Position numbers and translations under genes: made by a program
The notes under the pieces: model-generated
Seen by the model: the letters and a program-made list of their open reading frames with translations, nothing else
Told to the model about the DNA's origin: nothing
The model's database searches: none
From: Nonomuraea guangzhouensis
Lineage (GTDB): Bacteria; Actinomycetota; Actinomycetes; Streptosporangiales; Streptosporangiaceae
Reading direction: 5' to 3'
DNA: 64,000 bases
Assembly (NCBI RefSeq): GCF_019396345.1
Contig: NZ_JAHKRM010000034.1
Span: 1-64,000 of the forward strand
Shown here: positions 32,470-41,355 of the stretch, piece after piece
Layout of the letters: each line of letters begins with the position of its first letter
Numbering within the stretch: position 1 is the first letter of the stretch

Positions 32470-33060
32470 ATGGCGTTCTCCGCGGCGAAGGCTCCTCGTT
32501 GGTGGAGGGTGCCGGCCCTCATGGCATTTGCCGGCTGGCTGTTCCTGGCCGCCACCTACTACCTGTTCATCCCGATCTTTCACGAGATTTGGCTGTACAT
32601 CTGGTTGCTGATCGGGTTCGGGTGGCTGTGGGCGGGCCTGTGGACCTTCACCGCCGTGATCGCGTACATCTCCATCACGTCGTACGGCCGAGCTTTCGCC
32701 GGGTTGGTTCTCGCGGTTGTCATCGGCACCTTTCTGTGGCGCACCGACTGGCCCATCGCCAGCGTGAAGAGCATGATCTGGCTTCGTCAAGGGGCCTTCG
32801 CCGACGTTGCCGCCGCCTATGAGAGGGGTCAGCCTGTCGCGGTGCCCGCGTGGATGAGGTCTCTGGCCGTAGACGGAGAGGTGCAAGCCCAAGAGAACGG
32901 GCTCTACTTCCAGGTGTTCGTGGATTGGCGGGCTGAAAGTGGCGTCGGGTTCGCGTACATACCGGGCACGGCGGATTCTCGAAGGCTGCTCCAGACGGCG
33001 GCCGGCGATCTCGGTGCCCCGACTCGGGATCTCGGTAACGGCTGGTGGTGGATCGAGTAA
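32470..33060 (+). CDS. Membrane protein of unknown function
   Basis: The product is about 196 residues. Three or four aromatic-rich membrane segments come first (LMAFAGWLFLAATYYLFIPIF, IWLYIWLLIGFGWLWAGLW, FAGLVLAVVIGTFLW). A soluble domain of about 100 residues follows (WMRSLAVDGEVQAQE, GVGFAYIPGTADSRRLL). I do not recognise it. The ATG at 32470 was chosen; a GTG at 32437 in frame is possible. No ribosome site is clear for either. Confidence 0.6.
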   Translation: MAFSAAKAPRWWRVPALMAFAGWLFLAATYYLFIPIFHEIWLYIWLLIGFGWLWAGLWTFTAVIAYISITSYGRAFAGLVLAVVIGTFLWRTDWPIASVKSMIWLRQGAFADVAAAYERGQPVAVPAWMRSLAVDGEVQAQENGLYFQVFVDWRAESGVGFAYIPGTADSRRLLQTAAGDLGAPTRDLGNGWWWIE

Positions 33061-33093
33061 GGCTCGGACGCCGCGCAAGGTAGCGTCGGGGTC

Positions 33094-33945
33094 ATGCGGC
33101 TTCATGTGGGATGCGCGATGTGGACGCACGTGCCATGGCAGGGGCGTTTTCTGCCTCGTCCGCTTCCGCCCACCGAACGCCTGCGTGCCTATGCGAGCTG
33201 GTGTAACGCGGTCGAGGGCAATACGACGTTCTACGCGACACCGGCCAGGAGCACCGTGGAGTCGTGGGCTCGGCAGACCGCGCCCGACTTCCGGTTCGTG
33301 GTCAAGCTGCCCAAGTCGATCACGCACGAGCGTCGCCTTACCGCTATTGATGAGGAGCTCCGGTCGTTCCTGGAGGCGATCGAGCCGCTCGAATCGCGAG
33401 CTCACGCGCTCTGGGTCCAATTGCCGGGGTCGTTCGGACCGACCGAGCTCGGCACCCTGGCGGGCTTTCTCCGGCAGCTTCCCCGCTCCTACAGGTACGC
33501 CGTCGAAGTTCGGCACCGCGCGTTCTTCGATGACGCACGATCCGTACGGCTGCTCGAAAGCGTTCTCGCCCGCGCTGAGGCCGAATGGGTCCCGTTCGAC
33601 ACCACCACCCTCTTCCAGAGCCCGCCGACCAGCGACGCCGAACGAGACGCGTGGACGAAGAAGCCGCGCGTGCCCCGCCGGTCGGCCGCTCTCACTGACC
33701 GTCCGATCGTTCGCTACCTCGGCAGGGACGACACCGCTCGTACGGTCGAGGGCTGGCAGGAATGGATCGGCACGGTCGTCGAATGGCTGCGCGAAGGGCG
33801 TTCGCCGACCGTGTTCGTGCATACCCCGGACAACGCCGACGCCCTCATGCTCGCCCGGCGGTTCCACGATGAGGTGCGGAGCCGGCTGCCCGAGCTCGAG
33901 CCGCTGCCCGAGCCCCTGCCGAACGAGCCACTGACCCTCTTCTGA
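33094..33945 (+). CDS. DUF72 (YecE-like) protein
   Basis: The product is 283 residues with the family's TIM-barrel start (LHVGCAMWTHVPWQGRFLP), the VEGNTTFYATPA strand and FRFVVKLPKSITHERRL. YAVEVRHRAFFDD is the next conserved block. The biochemical role of this widespread family is not established. It stands 33 bases after the membrane protein gene, in the same direction, so they may share a transcript. A hairpin follows its end. Confidence 0.85.
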   Translation: MRLHVGCAMWTHVPWQGRFLPRPLPPTERLRAYASWCNAVEGNTTFYATPARSTVESWARQTAPDFRFVVKLPKSITHERRLTAIDEELRSFLEAIEPLESRAHALWVQLPGSFGPTELGTLAGFLRQLPRSYRYAVEVRHRAFFDDARSVRLLESVLARAEAEWVPFDTTTLFQSPPTSDAERDAWTKKPRVPRRSAALTDRPIVRYLGRDDTARTVEGWQEWIGTVVEWLREGRSPTVFVHTPDNADALMLARRFHDEVRSRLPELEPLPEPLPNEPLTLF

Positions 33946-33999
33946 CGGGCTACTACTATGTCCGGCACCAAGGGCGCTTATGAGCCGGGTGTCGGGGAA

Positions 34000-34025
34000 C
34001 ACCGGCGCTGCGCCGAGCGCCGGTG
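34000..34025. terminator. Stem-loop between convergent genes
   Basis: CACCGGCGCT (34000-34009) pairs with AGCGCCGGTG (34016-34025) around a six-base loop. It lies between the DUF72 gene and the beta-helix gene and may serve both. No T-run follows on the plus strand. Confidence 0.6.
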
Positions 34026-34063
34026 ATCGCCGCGGGCCGTCGACCGGACCGCGGCGATGTGGC

Positions 34064-35242
34064 TCAGCCGGTGTAGTCGGTGGTGTGGGTGTCGCCGGTG
34101 GTCGGCCACAAGTACTTGCCGTTGTCGGCGGTAGAGAAGGCGGTGTTGTCGTCCCCTGTACGCGCCTGGATGAGATTGTTGCGCCAGGTGGAGCCGCGAG
34201 CCGATCCGCCCCAGATATTGCCGTACAGGAAGCCGTACAACTGATCGAGTTCGGCCGAGAAGACGTTGCCGGTGACGGTGATGTTGGTGGCGTTGTTGAT
34301 GTCGCCGATGTGCAGGGCGTAACCCCAGCCGGACACATAGTTGTTCGTGACCGAGATGTTGTCGTAGACGCCATCGCCCTGCATGGCCAGAGCATTGGTA
34401 TTACCCAAAGAGGCCAGGGTGTTGTGGTCGACGATCATTGGACCGCCATTGCCTTCACTCTGCGGGCCGATGCCGTCATGGTGATAGACGTCATGCGACG
34501 TATCAGCCATGTCATGAATGTAATTGTTCGTCCAGGTCGACGGGCGTCCCGGGAATCCCGTCACCATCTCCAGGCCCGCGTTGCCCCAGATGTCGTTGTG
34601 GTCCATGACCGCGACGGCTTCCTTCATCGTCGTGGCCAACTGCCACGATTTGTCGAAAGGCGTGCCCGGCGTGGTATGGGATGACGAGACGGTGCCGTCG
34701 TTGCCCGGAGGCATCGAATAGGAGCTGGGCTTGAGCGTCGAATACAGGAATTTGACGTTGGTGTCCGAGTAGATCTGAATGAGATTGTCATTCGGATCGG
34801 TGCCCTCGAACAAGCAGCCGACGAACGTAAGATTATCGCCGTAGATGACCACCTTCAACGCCAGGAAACGCGTGAAGGAGATGACGCTGTTGTCCGGATA
34901 GCGCAGCGTCAACGGCTTGCTGGCACTCATGTTCGCGGCATAGTCGGTGAGCTTGCCCGGGTACGCGCCCAGGCCCAGTCCGCCGGCGTTGGCCGGAGTG
35001 TTGGCATAGCCGGTGTTCGAGAAGTCCGGCCAATACCCGGAACCGTCATTGGGCCGTGCGTCGATGGCCGCGACGCTCTTGACCGGCACGGACGCGCGAG
35101 ATTCGGCGCCGGCGGTGGAGGCGGATGCCATCAGCGCGAAAGCGGCCGCGACGGCGACGGTCGCGCGGACGAGGGGAGAACGGCGGAGTTTGGATAAGGC
35201 TCCGCGAGATGATGTCTTGATGTCGTGCTCCGAGGTAGTCAA
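34064..35242 (-). CDS. Secreted right-handed beta-helix protein
   Basis: The product is 392 residues. A long signal peptide (LVRATVAVAAAFALMASAST, AGA cleavage) is followed by parallel beta-helix coils. These are marked by NNYIHD, DHNDIWGNAG, DHNTLASLG, VTNNYVSGWG and VTGNVFSAEL, with one N-x-x-x-x repeat per turn. The fold is shared by pectate lyases and similar polysaccharide enzymes. I cannot place catalytic residues, so binding or lyase activity is open. It is monocistronic. Confidence 0.8.
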   Translation of the reverse strand: MTTSEHDIKTSSRGALSKLRRSPLVRATVAVAAAFALMASASTAGAESRASVPVKSVAAIDARPNDGSGYWPDFSNTGYANTPANAGGLGLGAYPGKLTDYAANMSASKPLTLRYPDNSVISFTRFLALKVVIYGDNLTFVGCLFEGTDPNDNLIQIYSDTNVKFLYSTLKPSSYSMPPGNDGTVSSSHTTPGTPFDKSWQLATTMKEAVAVMDHNDIWGNAGLEMVTGFPGRPSTWTNNYIHDMADTSHDVYHHDGIGPQSEGNGGPMIVDHNTLASLGNTNALAMQGDGVYDNISVTNNYVSGWGYALHIGDINNATNITVTGNVFSAELDQLYGFLYGNIWGGSARGSTWRNNLIQARTGDDNTAFSTADNGKYLWPTTGDTHTTDYTG

Positions 35243-35365
35243 GACTCCCGTGCGGCTCAGGAGTGGCCACGCGTGACCGGGACGTTATCAACCTTTCACA
35301 AGAGCCGTCAATAATCGCACTCTGCGACTGGTCAACCGCCTGCGGTAACGCCGCTTTCCCCTGCG

Positions 35366-35620
35366 CTATATGGATTTCACCCACGAACGAGCCTTGTTGA
35401 TGGGCATCGCCAGCTCGTCCTGCACCAGGCGTACGGCCTCATCTTCGTCGCCGCGCACCTTGAGCTGGCGAACGCGACCGGTGATGTCCATGGCCCGCAT
35501 CGGATCCGTGTACTTGTGTATGCGTCGTTGCCGCAGGACCCTGACCAGCTGCACCACCCAAACAATGATGAAGCCGATAAAGAGTCCGCCGAAGATGAGA
35601 TGGATCGCCGTATCCAGCAC
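35366..35620 (-). CDS. Small single-span membrane protein
   Basis: The GTG at 35620 gives 84 residues: one membrane segment (IHLIFGGLFIGFIIVWVVQLV) and a charged cytoplasmic tail (RQRRIHKYTDPMRAMDITGR, LKVRGDEDEAVRLVQDELAM). TATGAT (minus strand, 35632-35627) lies six bases before the GTG, so the message looks leaderless. The longer in-frame ATG at 35671 would add 17 residues. Function is unknown. Confidence 0.6.
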   Translation of the reverse strand: MLDTAIHLIFGGLFIGFIIVWVVQLVRVLRQRRIHKYTDPMRAMDITGRVRQLKVRGDEDEAVRLVQDELAMPINKARSWVKSI

Positions 35621-35827
35621 GGAGTGATCATAAGTTGGGCCGCCGGCTCCCAGGAGTTTCGGCGCGGGCATTCGCCCAGCTCACACCGAAGCTTTGCTTT
35701 TGGCGGGGTCCGGGTGACCGCCCGAGGTTCACCATGCGGACGTCTGGCTGCCCCCGATGGGAGACTCCACCGTCATTTCGGCATGTCGACATGGTCGCGA
35801 GACGCTTTCAGGGAAGGACCCGCGCCC

Positions 35828-36547
35828 ATGACGATCGCTCTTGACACCGGCCGCTACACCGTTGGCATGGCCACGAGCGCCGCCGACGTACAGGCCGCCC
35901 AACGGCTCCGGCACCAGGTCTTCGGCGAGGAGATGGGGGCGCGGCTCGACAGCCCGGTCTCCGGCCTCGACGTGGACAGGTTCGACGCGTACTGCGACCA
36001 CCTCCTGGTCCGCTACGACGACGAAGTGGTCGGTACGTACCGGCTGCTCCCCCCAGGGCGGATGGACCGGCTGTACGCCGACGCCGAGTTCGACCTGGCC
36101 AACCTCGCGCCCATCAGGAAGAACCTGGTCGAGGCAGGACGCACCTGCGTGCATCCCGATCACCGAGGTGGCGCGGTGGTCGGCCTGATGTGGGCGGGCA
36201 TCGCGCGCTACATGGTGAACGGCGGTCACAAGTGGCTGGCCGGTTGCTGCTCGGTACCCCTCGATGACCGGGGCGTGCTCGCGGCCGGTGTCGTCGACCG
36301 GGTGCCGCTGGGTCCGGTGGAGTACCGCGTGACGCCGCGCGACCCGTGGCGGCGGGGCCGGGGCGCGGTCGGTTCGGACAGGTTCGTGCCGCCCGCGCTG
36401 CTCCGCGGCTACCTGCGGCTGGGCTCCTGGGTGTGCGGGGCGCCCGCGCATGACCGCGACTTCGGCACCGCCGACTTCTTCGTCCTGCTCTCGATGGACA
36501 ACGTGAACGCCCGTTACCTGCGGTACTTCCTGGGAGAGCCGCTGTGA
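35828..36547 (+). CDS. OlsB-like GNAT acyltransferase
   Basis: The product is 239 residues after AAGGACC. The N-terminal half reads AAQRLRHQVFGEEMGARLD, the hallmark of the OlsB/hemolysin-like acyltransferase family, and VEAGRTCVHPDHRGGAVVGLMWAGIARYM is the acyl-carrier binding core. OlsB enzymes N-acylate ornithine to start ornithine lipid. The next gene is a PlsC-like acyltransferase overlapping by GTGA, and OlsB plus OlsA-type enzymes together make ornithine lipids. That pathway is inferred from the pair. Confidence 0.75.
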   Translation: MTIALDTGRYTVGMATSAADVQAAQRLRHQVFGEEMGARLDSPVSGLDVDRFDAYCDHLLVRYDDEVVGTYRLLPPGRMDRLYADAEFDLANLAPIRKNLVEAGRTCVHPDHRGGAVVGLMWAGIARYMVNGGHKWLAGCCSVPLDDRGVLAAGVVDRVPLGPVEYRVTPRDPWRRGRGAVGSDRFVPPALLRGYLRLGSWVCGAPAHDRDFGTADFFVLLSMDNVNARYLRYFLGEPL

Positions 36548-37482
36548 GCTTCACCCCTCTACAGATCAACCCGTGGCTCCGGATGGGGCCGTGCTCCCCC
36601 GCTGCCTGCGTGGACGCCCCGGCCGCCGCCGTCGGCCCCGTCCACCGGGTGGCGCGGCTCCTCGCGACGTTCCTCGTCCTGCTCGCGGGCCTCACGATCT
36701 CCCTCGCCGCCTGTCGAGCCAGTACGGCCTGGCGGGCGGAGATCACGAAGTCGTGGGCGAGGTTGCTGCTGCGCGCGCTCGGCATCAGAGTCATGACCAC
36801 GGCCGGCGACGCGTTCTTCGCGGAATCGCAGGCGGCGCCGTCCGCCCCTGGAGAGGGAGCTCTCCTCGTGGCCAACCACATCTCCTGGCTCGACCCGCTG
36901 GTCATGGCGGCCACGGTGCCGTCGCGCCCGCTGGCCAAGCGGGAGATCGGCGAATGGCCGCTCATCCGTACGCTGGCGGCGGGCTCCGGCGCGCTGTTCA
37001 TCGACAGGGAACGACTCTCCGCCCTCCCGTCGGCCGTCGCGACGGTCGCGAACGCCCTCAGAGCGGGCGACACGGTGGTCGCGTTCCCCGAGGGCACGAC
37101 GTGGTGCGGGCGTGGGATGGGGGAGTTCCGCCCGGCCGTCTTCCAGGCGGCGATCGACGCGGGCGCCGCGGTACGCCCGGCGGCGCTGCGCTACCGCGAG
37201 GGAGAGTCGACGTCGACCCGCGGCTGCTATGTCGGAGACGACTCGCTGCTCGCCTCGCTCCTGCGGGTGACCGCGACCCGGGGCCTGGTCGCCGAGGTGA
37301 CCCTCTTCGCTCCCGTACGTCTCGCCCCCACCGGAAGACGCCACGAGGCCCGCGCCACGCTGGCCAGAATCGCCGAGGCGCAGGTCCGTAGTGGCGCAGT
37401 CGAAGCGCAGGTCCGTACCGACGCCGTCGAGGTCCCTCCGCGCCGCCAGCCTGTGGTTCACCGAAGCATTGCGATCCGATAA
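36544..37482 (+). CDS. Lysophospholipid/OlsA-like 1-acyl acyltransferase (PlsC family)
   Basis: The product is 312 residues from a GTG overlapping the previous stop. The acyltransferase motifs are NHISWLDP (NHxxxxD), FIDRERLSAL, VVAFPEGTTW and AVRPAALRY. A membrane anchor lies at LATFLVLLAGLTISLAA. It would add the second acyl chain. The tail (RSGAVEAQVRTDAVEVPP) contains a short repeat and looks disordered. Confidence 0.82.
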   Translation: MSFTPLQINPWLRMGPCSPAACVDAPAAAVGPVHRVARLLATFLVLLAGLTISLAACRASTAWRAEITKSWARLLLRALGIRVMTTAGDAFFAESQAAPSAPGEGALLVANHISWLDPLVMAATVPSRPLAKREIGEWPLIRTLAAGSGALFIDRERLSALPSAVATVANALRAGDTVVAFPEGTTWCGRGMGEFRPAVFQAAIDAGAAVRPAALRYREGESTSTRGCYVGDDSLLASLLRVTATRGLVAEVTLFAPVRLAPTGRRHEARATLARIAEAQVRSGAVEAQVRTDAVEVPPRRQPVVHRSIAIR

Positions 37483-37668
37483 ACCGCATAAAAAGCCACA
37501 TATCGTACGGCCAGCATGGGCCGGCCCCACCCGCCGCACATGGCCCGGCTCCCTCCAGGGGAACGCTCCTCCGGCTCACGGGGCTGGGCGCCGTGACGTG
37601 CGCATCCTTGACCCCGGCCACCCCTTGGTTGCCCGTCGTCAGCAGACCACGGGCAACCAGGGGCCGCC

Positions 37669-38526
37669 CTATCGAGCCGAGGACGCGAGAGTGTCAGGCT
37701 TGTTGGTGATGATGCCGTCCACCCCATAGGCGATGAGGCGGCGTATGGTGTCGGGGTTGTCCACCGTCCAGGCGAAGACCGCCATCCCCAGGCTGTGGAC
37801 GCGCCGGACGTACTGCGTGGAGAGATTGCCATACGGTGGGTTGATATGGCTGGCGTAGGCCGCCAGCTTCGGCAGGTCCGCGACGGACGGCGTGCCGAGC
37901 AGGCCGATGGGCACGTCAGGCATGGCGCGGTGGAATGTCCGCATCGATGCCCAGCTGAACGACTGCACGATGAGCCGGCCGGAGCTCAGCCACGAGGTGT
38001 TGCGCCGCAACTCGTCGGCGACGCGGCCTTCGATGCCCGGGTAGAGCGCGGGTTCCTTGATCTCCAGGAGCAGGCTGAGGCCGCTGCCGTCCATCTCGTG
38101 CAGCGTCTCTTCGAGGGTCGGCACGGGCTCGCCGTCGTACTTGTCGGCGAACCATGACCCGGCGTCCAGCTTGCGGATCTCCGCGAGCGTGAAGTCCCCG
38201 ACCCGCCAGGGCGCCCGGCCCGGGAAGATCCGCTCGACGTCCGTGGTGCGGGAGAGCGTCGTGTCGTGCATCAGGACCAGGGCGTGGTCCTTGGTCTCCT
38301 GCACGTCGAGTTCGAACCCGTCGGCTCCCAGCTTTCCGGCCAGTTGGAAGGCGGCGATGGTGTTCTCGGGCGCGTACGCGGAGGCTCCGCGATGCGCGAT
38401 GGCGGTGACGTCGGAGGCTTCGCGATGAGGGGTGATCGTCGACGGCGATACGGCGGAGGCTGTGGGGGATACGGCGGCGAGGGCGGCGAAGGAGATGACG
38501 ACGATTGCTCCGAATGGACGGAACAT
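37669..38526 (-). CDS. Secreted glycerophosphodiester phosphodiesterase
   Basis: The product is 285 residues from MFRPFGAIVVI after GAGGAGC. A signal peptide (FGAIVVISFAALAAVSPTASA) precedes the GDPD barrel. AIAHRGASAYAPENTIAAF holds the first His and the Arg, ELDVQETKD gives the metal-binding Glu and Asp, and VLMHDTTLSRTT the catalytic His. Metal binding also uses LLLEIKEP. The enzyme cleaves glycerophosphodiesters outside the cell, for phosphate or glycerol supply. Confidence 0.9.
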   Translation of the reverse strand: MFRPFGAIVVISFAALAAVSPTASAVSPSTITPHREASDVTAIAHRGASAYAPENTIAAFQLAGKLGADGFELDVQETKDHALVLMHDTTLSRTTDVERIFPGRAPWRVGDFTLAEIRKLDAGSWFADKYDGEPVPTLEETLHEMDGSGLSLLLEIKEPALYPGIEGRVADELRRNTSWLSSGRLIVQSFSWASMRTFHRAMPDVPIGLLGTPSVADLPKLAAYASHINPPYGNLSTQYVRRVHSLGMAVFAWTVDNPDTIRRLIAYGVDGIITNKPDTLASSAR

Positions 38527-39128
38527 GGGGCTCCTCGGGCTTGGGGAAGCAGCCGGAAATCCAAACTTGACAACCACGTGTGACGCGAAGTTGAGAAAAG
38601 GGCAACTCGTTGATGCCGGGAGGATGAGCATTGGGACACCGGGTTGTCCCGTCAGGCGCCCCCCGCCCACGACGCGCTCCTGACGCTCCAGCACGGCTTC
38701 GCGCAGCCGTTCCGGAGCGGTGTCGGCCGGGTCGACGGCGCGGTTGTACGGGATGCCGTGCGCCGACCTCCACACGTGGATGAGATCGGGGAGGGCGACA
38801 GCTCGTCGATGACCACATGGAGCCCCGATCCCGGCAGGACCGCGATCGATGCGTATGCGGCCTCCAGCATCGGGCGCCTTGCGGGCCCGCACCGGATCTC
38901 GACCATGGTAGCCCTCCGTGAGCGAACGAGTACCTGTCGTAACGGAAGCCTTCCCGGCTCAGCGGTCCGCCACGCCTGCCGCCTCCCCCCTTTGGCGATC
39001 CCCTGTTCGCGGGCTGGACGGCCCGGGTCGGCGGCGTCCCGCCCGCGCCGGCGGTGGCTCGAATGTCGTCCTGAGAGGTAGACCCAGCACTACTGCCTGC
39101 CCGCCCACCAGCGGATACCGTCGATCGC
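38527..39128. other. 600-bp gap with a possible decayed reading frame
   Basis: Between the phosphodiesterase and the kinase gene no intact gene is convincing. The minus strand holds a frameshifted remnant (38644-38906). The plus-strand frames crossing the rest are high-GC shadows. The final 60 bases should contain the kinase promoter, but I cannot place it. Confidence 0.5.
38644..38906 (-). pseudogene. Frameshifted remnant of unknown protein
   Basis: One frame starts MVEIRCGPARRPMLEAAYAS and is readable for about 36 codons. After a shift near 38800 a second frame reads IHVWRSAHGIPYNRAVDPAD and ERLREAVLERQE. Both look like coding sequence and belong in one order. I do not recognise the parent protein. 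Without a homologue this stays a suspicion. Confidence 0.3.
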
Positions 39129-40490
39129 GTGTTGACGAGGACCGCGCTGGAAGCGCTGACTCAGCGGCCGCCGGTCTTCCTGCGGTCCGCCTGGCCGTGG
39201 CGCTCATTGGCGTACCTGCTGGCCGGTGCGGTTCCAGGCCTCGTGGTGTTCGCCGTCGTGGCGAACGGGCTGGTCTTCCGCCTGCCTCTGCTGGTGATCG
39301 CTGTTGTGCCGGCCGTGGTGGTGCTGGGCAGATCCCTGGTGGCCCGCTTCGAGCGGCTGCGCCTGCGGTTGGTGGACGGCGCCCCATTGCCGGAGACGCC
39401 CGACCGGGGCCGGCGGGAGATGGTGCTGACGCTCGTCACGGTGTTCGGGCTGTGGTGGATCGACCTGGTGGTGGTCGGGTTCACCACTGGCGGGCCGGTT
39501 GTCCTGATCCTGTCTCCTGTCGTCCAGCCCGACACGACCGGGCTCGTCGCCGGGGTGGCCGCGCTGGCTGGGGTGCTGCTGCTGCCGGTGGCCGCGTACA
39601 CGCTCACCGCCTGGGCCGGCGCCCGAGGTGGCATGGTCCGGGCGATGCTGGCCCCGCCCGAGCTCAACGAGGTGCTCAGGTCGCGCGCCCGGCTGGTCGA
39701 CGCGTTCGAGGCCGAGCGCCGAAGGATCGAACGCGACCTGCACGACGGCGCCCAGCAGCGGCTCGTCGCCCTGTCGATGACCCTCGGCCTGGCCAGACTG
39801 GACCTCGCCGACGACGACCCCGTCGGAAAACTGGTCGAACGGGCCCACGACCAGGCCAAACAGGCGCTGGCCGAGCTGCGCGAGCTGATCAGGGGCGTAC
39901 ACCCGCAGGTGCTGACGGACCGCGGCCTGCCCGCGGCCGTACGCGACCTGGCCGGCCGTTCGCCCGTTCCCGTCAACGTGCGCATCGACCTGACCTCTCA
40001 CGCACGTGCACGTCAGGAACCGGCGCAACGTGCGCCCTGGAGAGCGGCGTTCGGTGGACCGGCGTCCGAGGGGCCGGTGTCCAGGGAGTCGGCACTCCAG
40101 AAAGCGGTGCCCGAGAAGCCGGACACCGACCTGACCCGCCGCTCCCCCTCGATCGAGGGCGTGACCGGCCACTCGCAAGCCCCTGTCGGTGGCGATTCGT
40201 CGGTCAGGCTGCCTGCGGCCGTCGAGGCCACCGCCTACTACGTGGTCGCCGAGGCCCTCGCGAACGTCGCCAAGCACGCCCAGGCCACGAAGGTCACGAT
40301 CAACGGTCACCTGGAGAAAGACCGGCTGGTCGTCGAGATCCACGACGACGGATGCGGCGGCGCCGACCCGGCCAGGGGGACCGGGCTCACCGGCCTGGCC
40401 GACAGGCTCGCCGTGGTCGGCGGGAGACTGTCTCTGTCCAGCCCGGTGGGCGGTCCGACCCTGATGCGAGTGGAGATCCCGTGCGCGTAG
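39129..40490 (+). CDS. NarL-type sensor histidine kinase with a repeat insert
   Basis: The product is 453 residues from a GTG. Two pairs of membrane segments (residues 25-70, 100-165) precede the dimerisation helix with the phospho-His in RRIERDLHDGAQQRLVALSM (His205). The ATP-binding half has VVAEALANVAKHA (N box), DDGCGG and GTGLTGLADRL. About 70 residues rich in Pro, Ala and Arg (290-359) split the dimerisation part from the ATPase part; relatives have a short link. It overlaps its response regulator by ten bases. The signal is unknown. Confidence 0.9.
   Translation: MLTRTALEALTQRPPVFLRSAWPWRSLAYLLAGAVPGLVVFAVVANGLVFRLPLLVIAVVPAVVVLGRSLVARFERLRLRLVDGAPLPETPDRGRREMVLTLVTVFGLWWIDLVVVGFTTGGPVVLILSPVVQPDTTGLVAGVAALAGVLLLPVAAYTLTAWAGARGGMVRAMLAPPELNEVLRSRARLVDAFEAERRRIERDLHDGAQQRLVALSMTLGLARLDLADDDPVGKLVERAHDQAKQALAELRELIRGVHPQVLTDRGLPAAVRDLAGRSPVPVNVRIDLTSHARARQEPAQRAPWRAAFGGPASEGPVSRESALQKAVPEKPDTDLTRRSPSIEGVTGHSQAPVGGDSSVRLPAAVEATAYYVVAEALANVAKHAQATKVTINGHLEKDRLVVEIHDDGCGGADPARGTGLTGLADRLAVVGGRLSLSSPVGGPTLMRVEIPCA
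40046..40135 (+). repeat. Degenerate 15-bp minisatellite in the kinase gene
   Basis: Six units of 15 bp run in phase from 40046. The first three read GGCGTTCGGTGGACC, GGCGTCCGAGGGGCC and GGTGTCCAGGGAGTC. Because 15 is a multiple of three, it changes protein length without breaking the frame. It encodes the disordered insert in the kinase. Confidence 0.65.
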
Positions 40491-41122
40491 TGATCGCCGA
40501 GGACGCCGTCCTCCTGCGCGAGGGCCTGGCCGGACTGCTCGAACGTTTCGGCCACACCGTCGTCGCCGCGGTAGGCGACGCGTCCGCGCTGGTCGAGGCC
40601 GTGACCGAGCACCGGCCCGACGCGGTGGTGACCGATGTGCGGATGCCGCCCGGGTTCGCGGACGAGGGACTGCGGGCCGCGCTGGAGCTGCGCGGGAAGG
40701 ACCCGGGGCTGGCGGTGCTGGTGCTCAGCCAGTACGTCGAGCAGACGTACGCGGCCGAGCTGCTCGACTCGGAAGGCGGCGCCGGCGTCGGCTACCTGCT
40801 CAAAGACCGGATCGGTGACGTACGCGAGTTCGTCGACGCGCTCGATCGGGTGGCGGCGGGTGGCACGGTCGTCGATCCCGAGGTGGTGCGTCAACTCCTG
40901 AGACGCCGCCGCGATCCCCTCCAGCGACTGACCCCACGGGAACAGGAGGTGCTCGCGCTGATCGCCGAGGGCCGCTCGAACGCCTCGGTCGCGCGGGAAC
41001 TGTTCGTCACCGAGGCCGCCGTGGCCAAGCACATCGCGGGCATCTTCACCAAGCTGGACCTGCCACCGGCGGCCGACAACCACCGCCGGGTGCTGGCCGT
41101 ACTGGCGTATCTGCGGACCTGA
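40481..41122 (+). CDS. NarL/FixJ-family response regulator
   Basis: The product is 213 residues from a GTG (VRVVIAEDAVLLREGL). The receiver domain has the acidic pair EDA and the phospho-Asp in AVVTDVRMPPG, with the Lys in YLLKDRIGD. The LuxR-type helix-turn-helix is LTPREQEVLALIAEGRSNAS with VAKHIAGIFTKL. It starts ten bases inside the kinase gene, so translation is coupled. Targets are unknown. Confidence 0.92.
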   Translation: MRVVIAEDAVLLREGLAGLLERFGHTVVAAVGDASALVEAVTEHRPDAVVTDVRMPPGFADEGLRAALELRGKDPGLAVLVLSQYVEQTYAAELLDSEGGAGVGYLLKDRIGDVREFVDALDRVAAGGTVVDPEVVRQLLRRRRDPLQRLTPREQEVLALIAEGRSNASVARELFVTEAAVAKHIAGIFTKLDLPPAADNHRRVLAVLAYLRT

Positions 41123-41355
41123 TCGGACCGCGACCCTGCGGGGCTGGTCAGGGCGCGACGCAGGGCTCGTCTATGCGCGGCTGATCAGGCCGCGACTTTC
41201 CACCTCCCGGTCAAGCGCACCGGCCCACCGCCTCACCGGTCCGTCGCGAGCGCGTACGGCACTTCGGTGTCGATCATGGCCTGAAAGCCCCATGCCAGGT
41301 CGCGTTCCTAAGTAGAGTTCTAGCAGCGTCCCGACATGAGATTCAGGATCGAGCG

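Noticed and set aside
38918..40480. Long N-terminal extension of the response regulator (734 codons)
   Set aside because: The extension overlaps the kinase gene in another frame and is Arg/Gly/Pro-rich. The regulator starts at GTG 40481.
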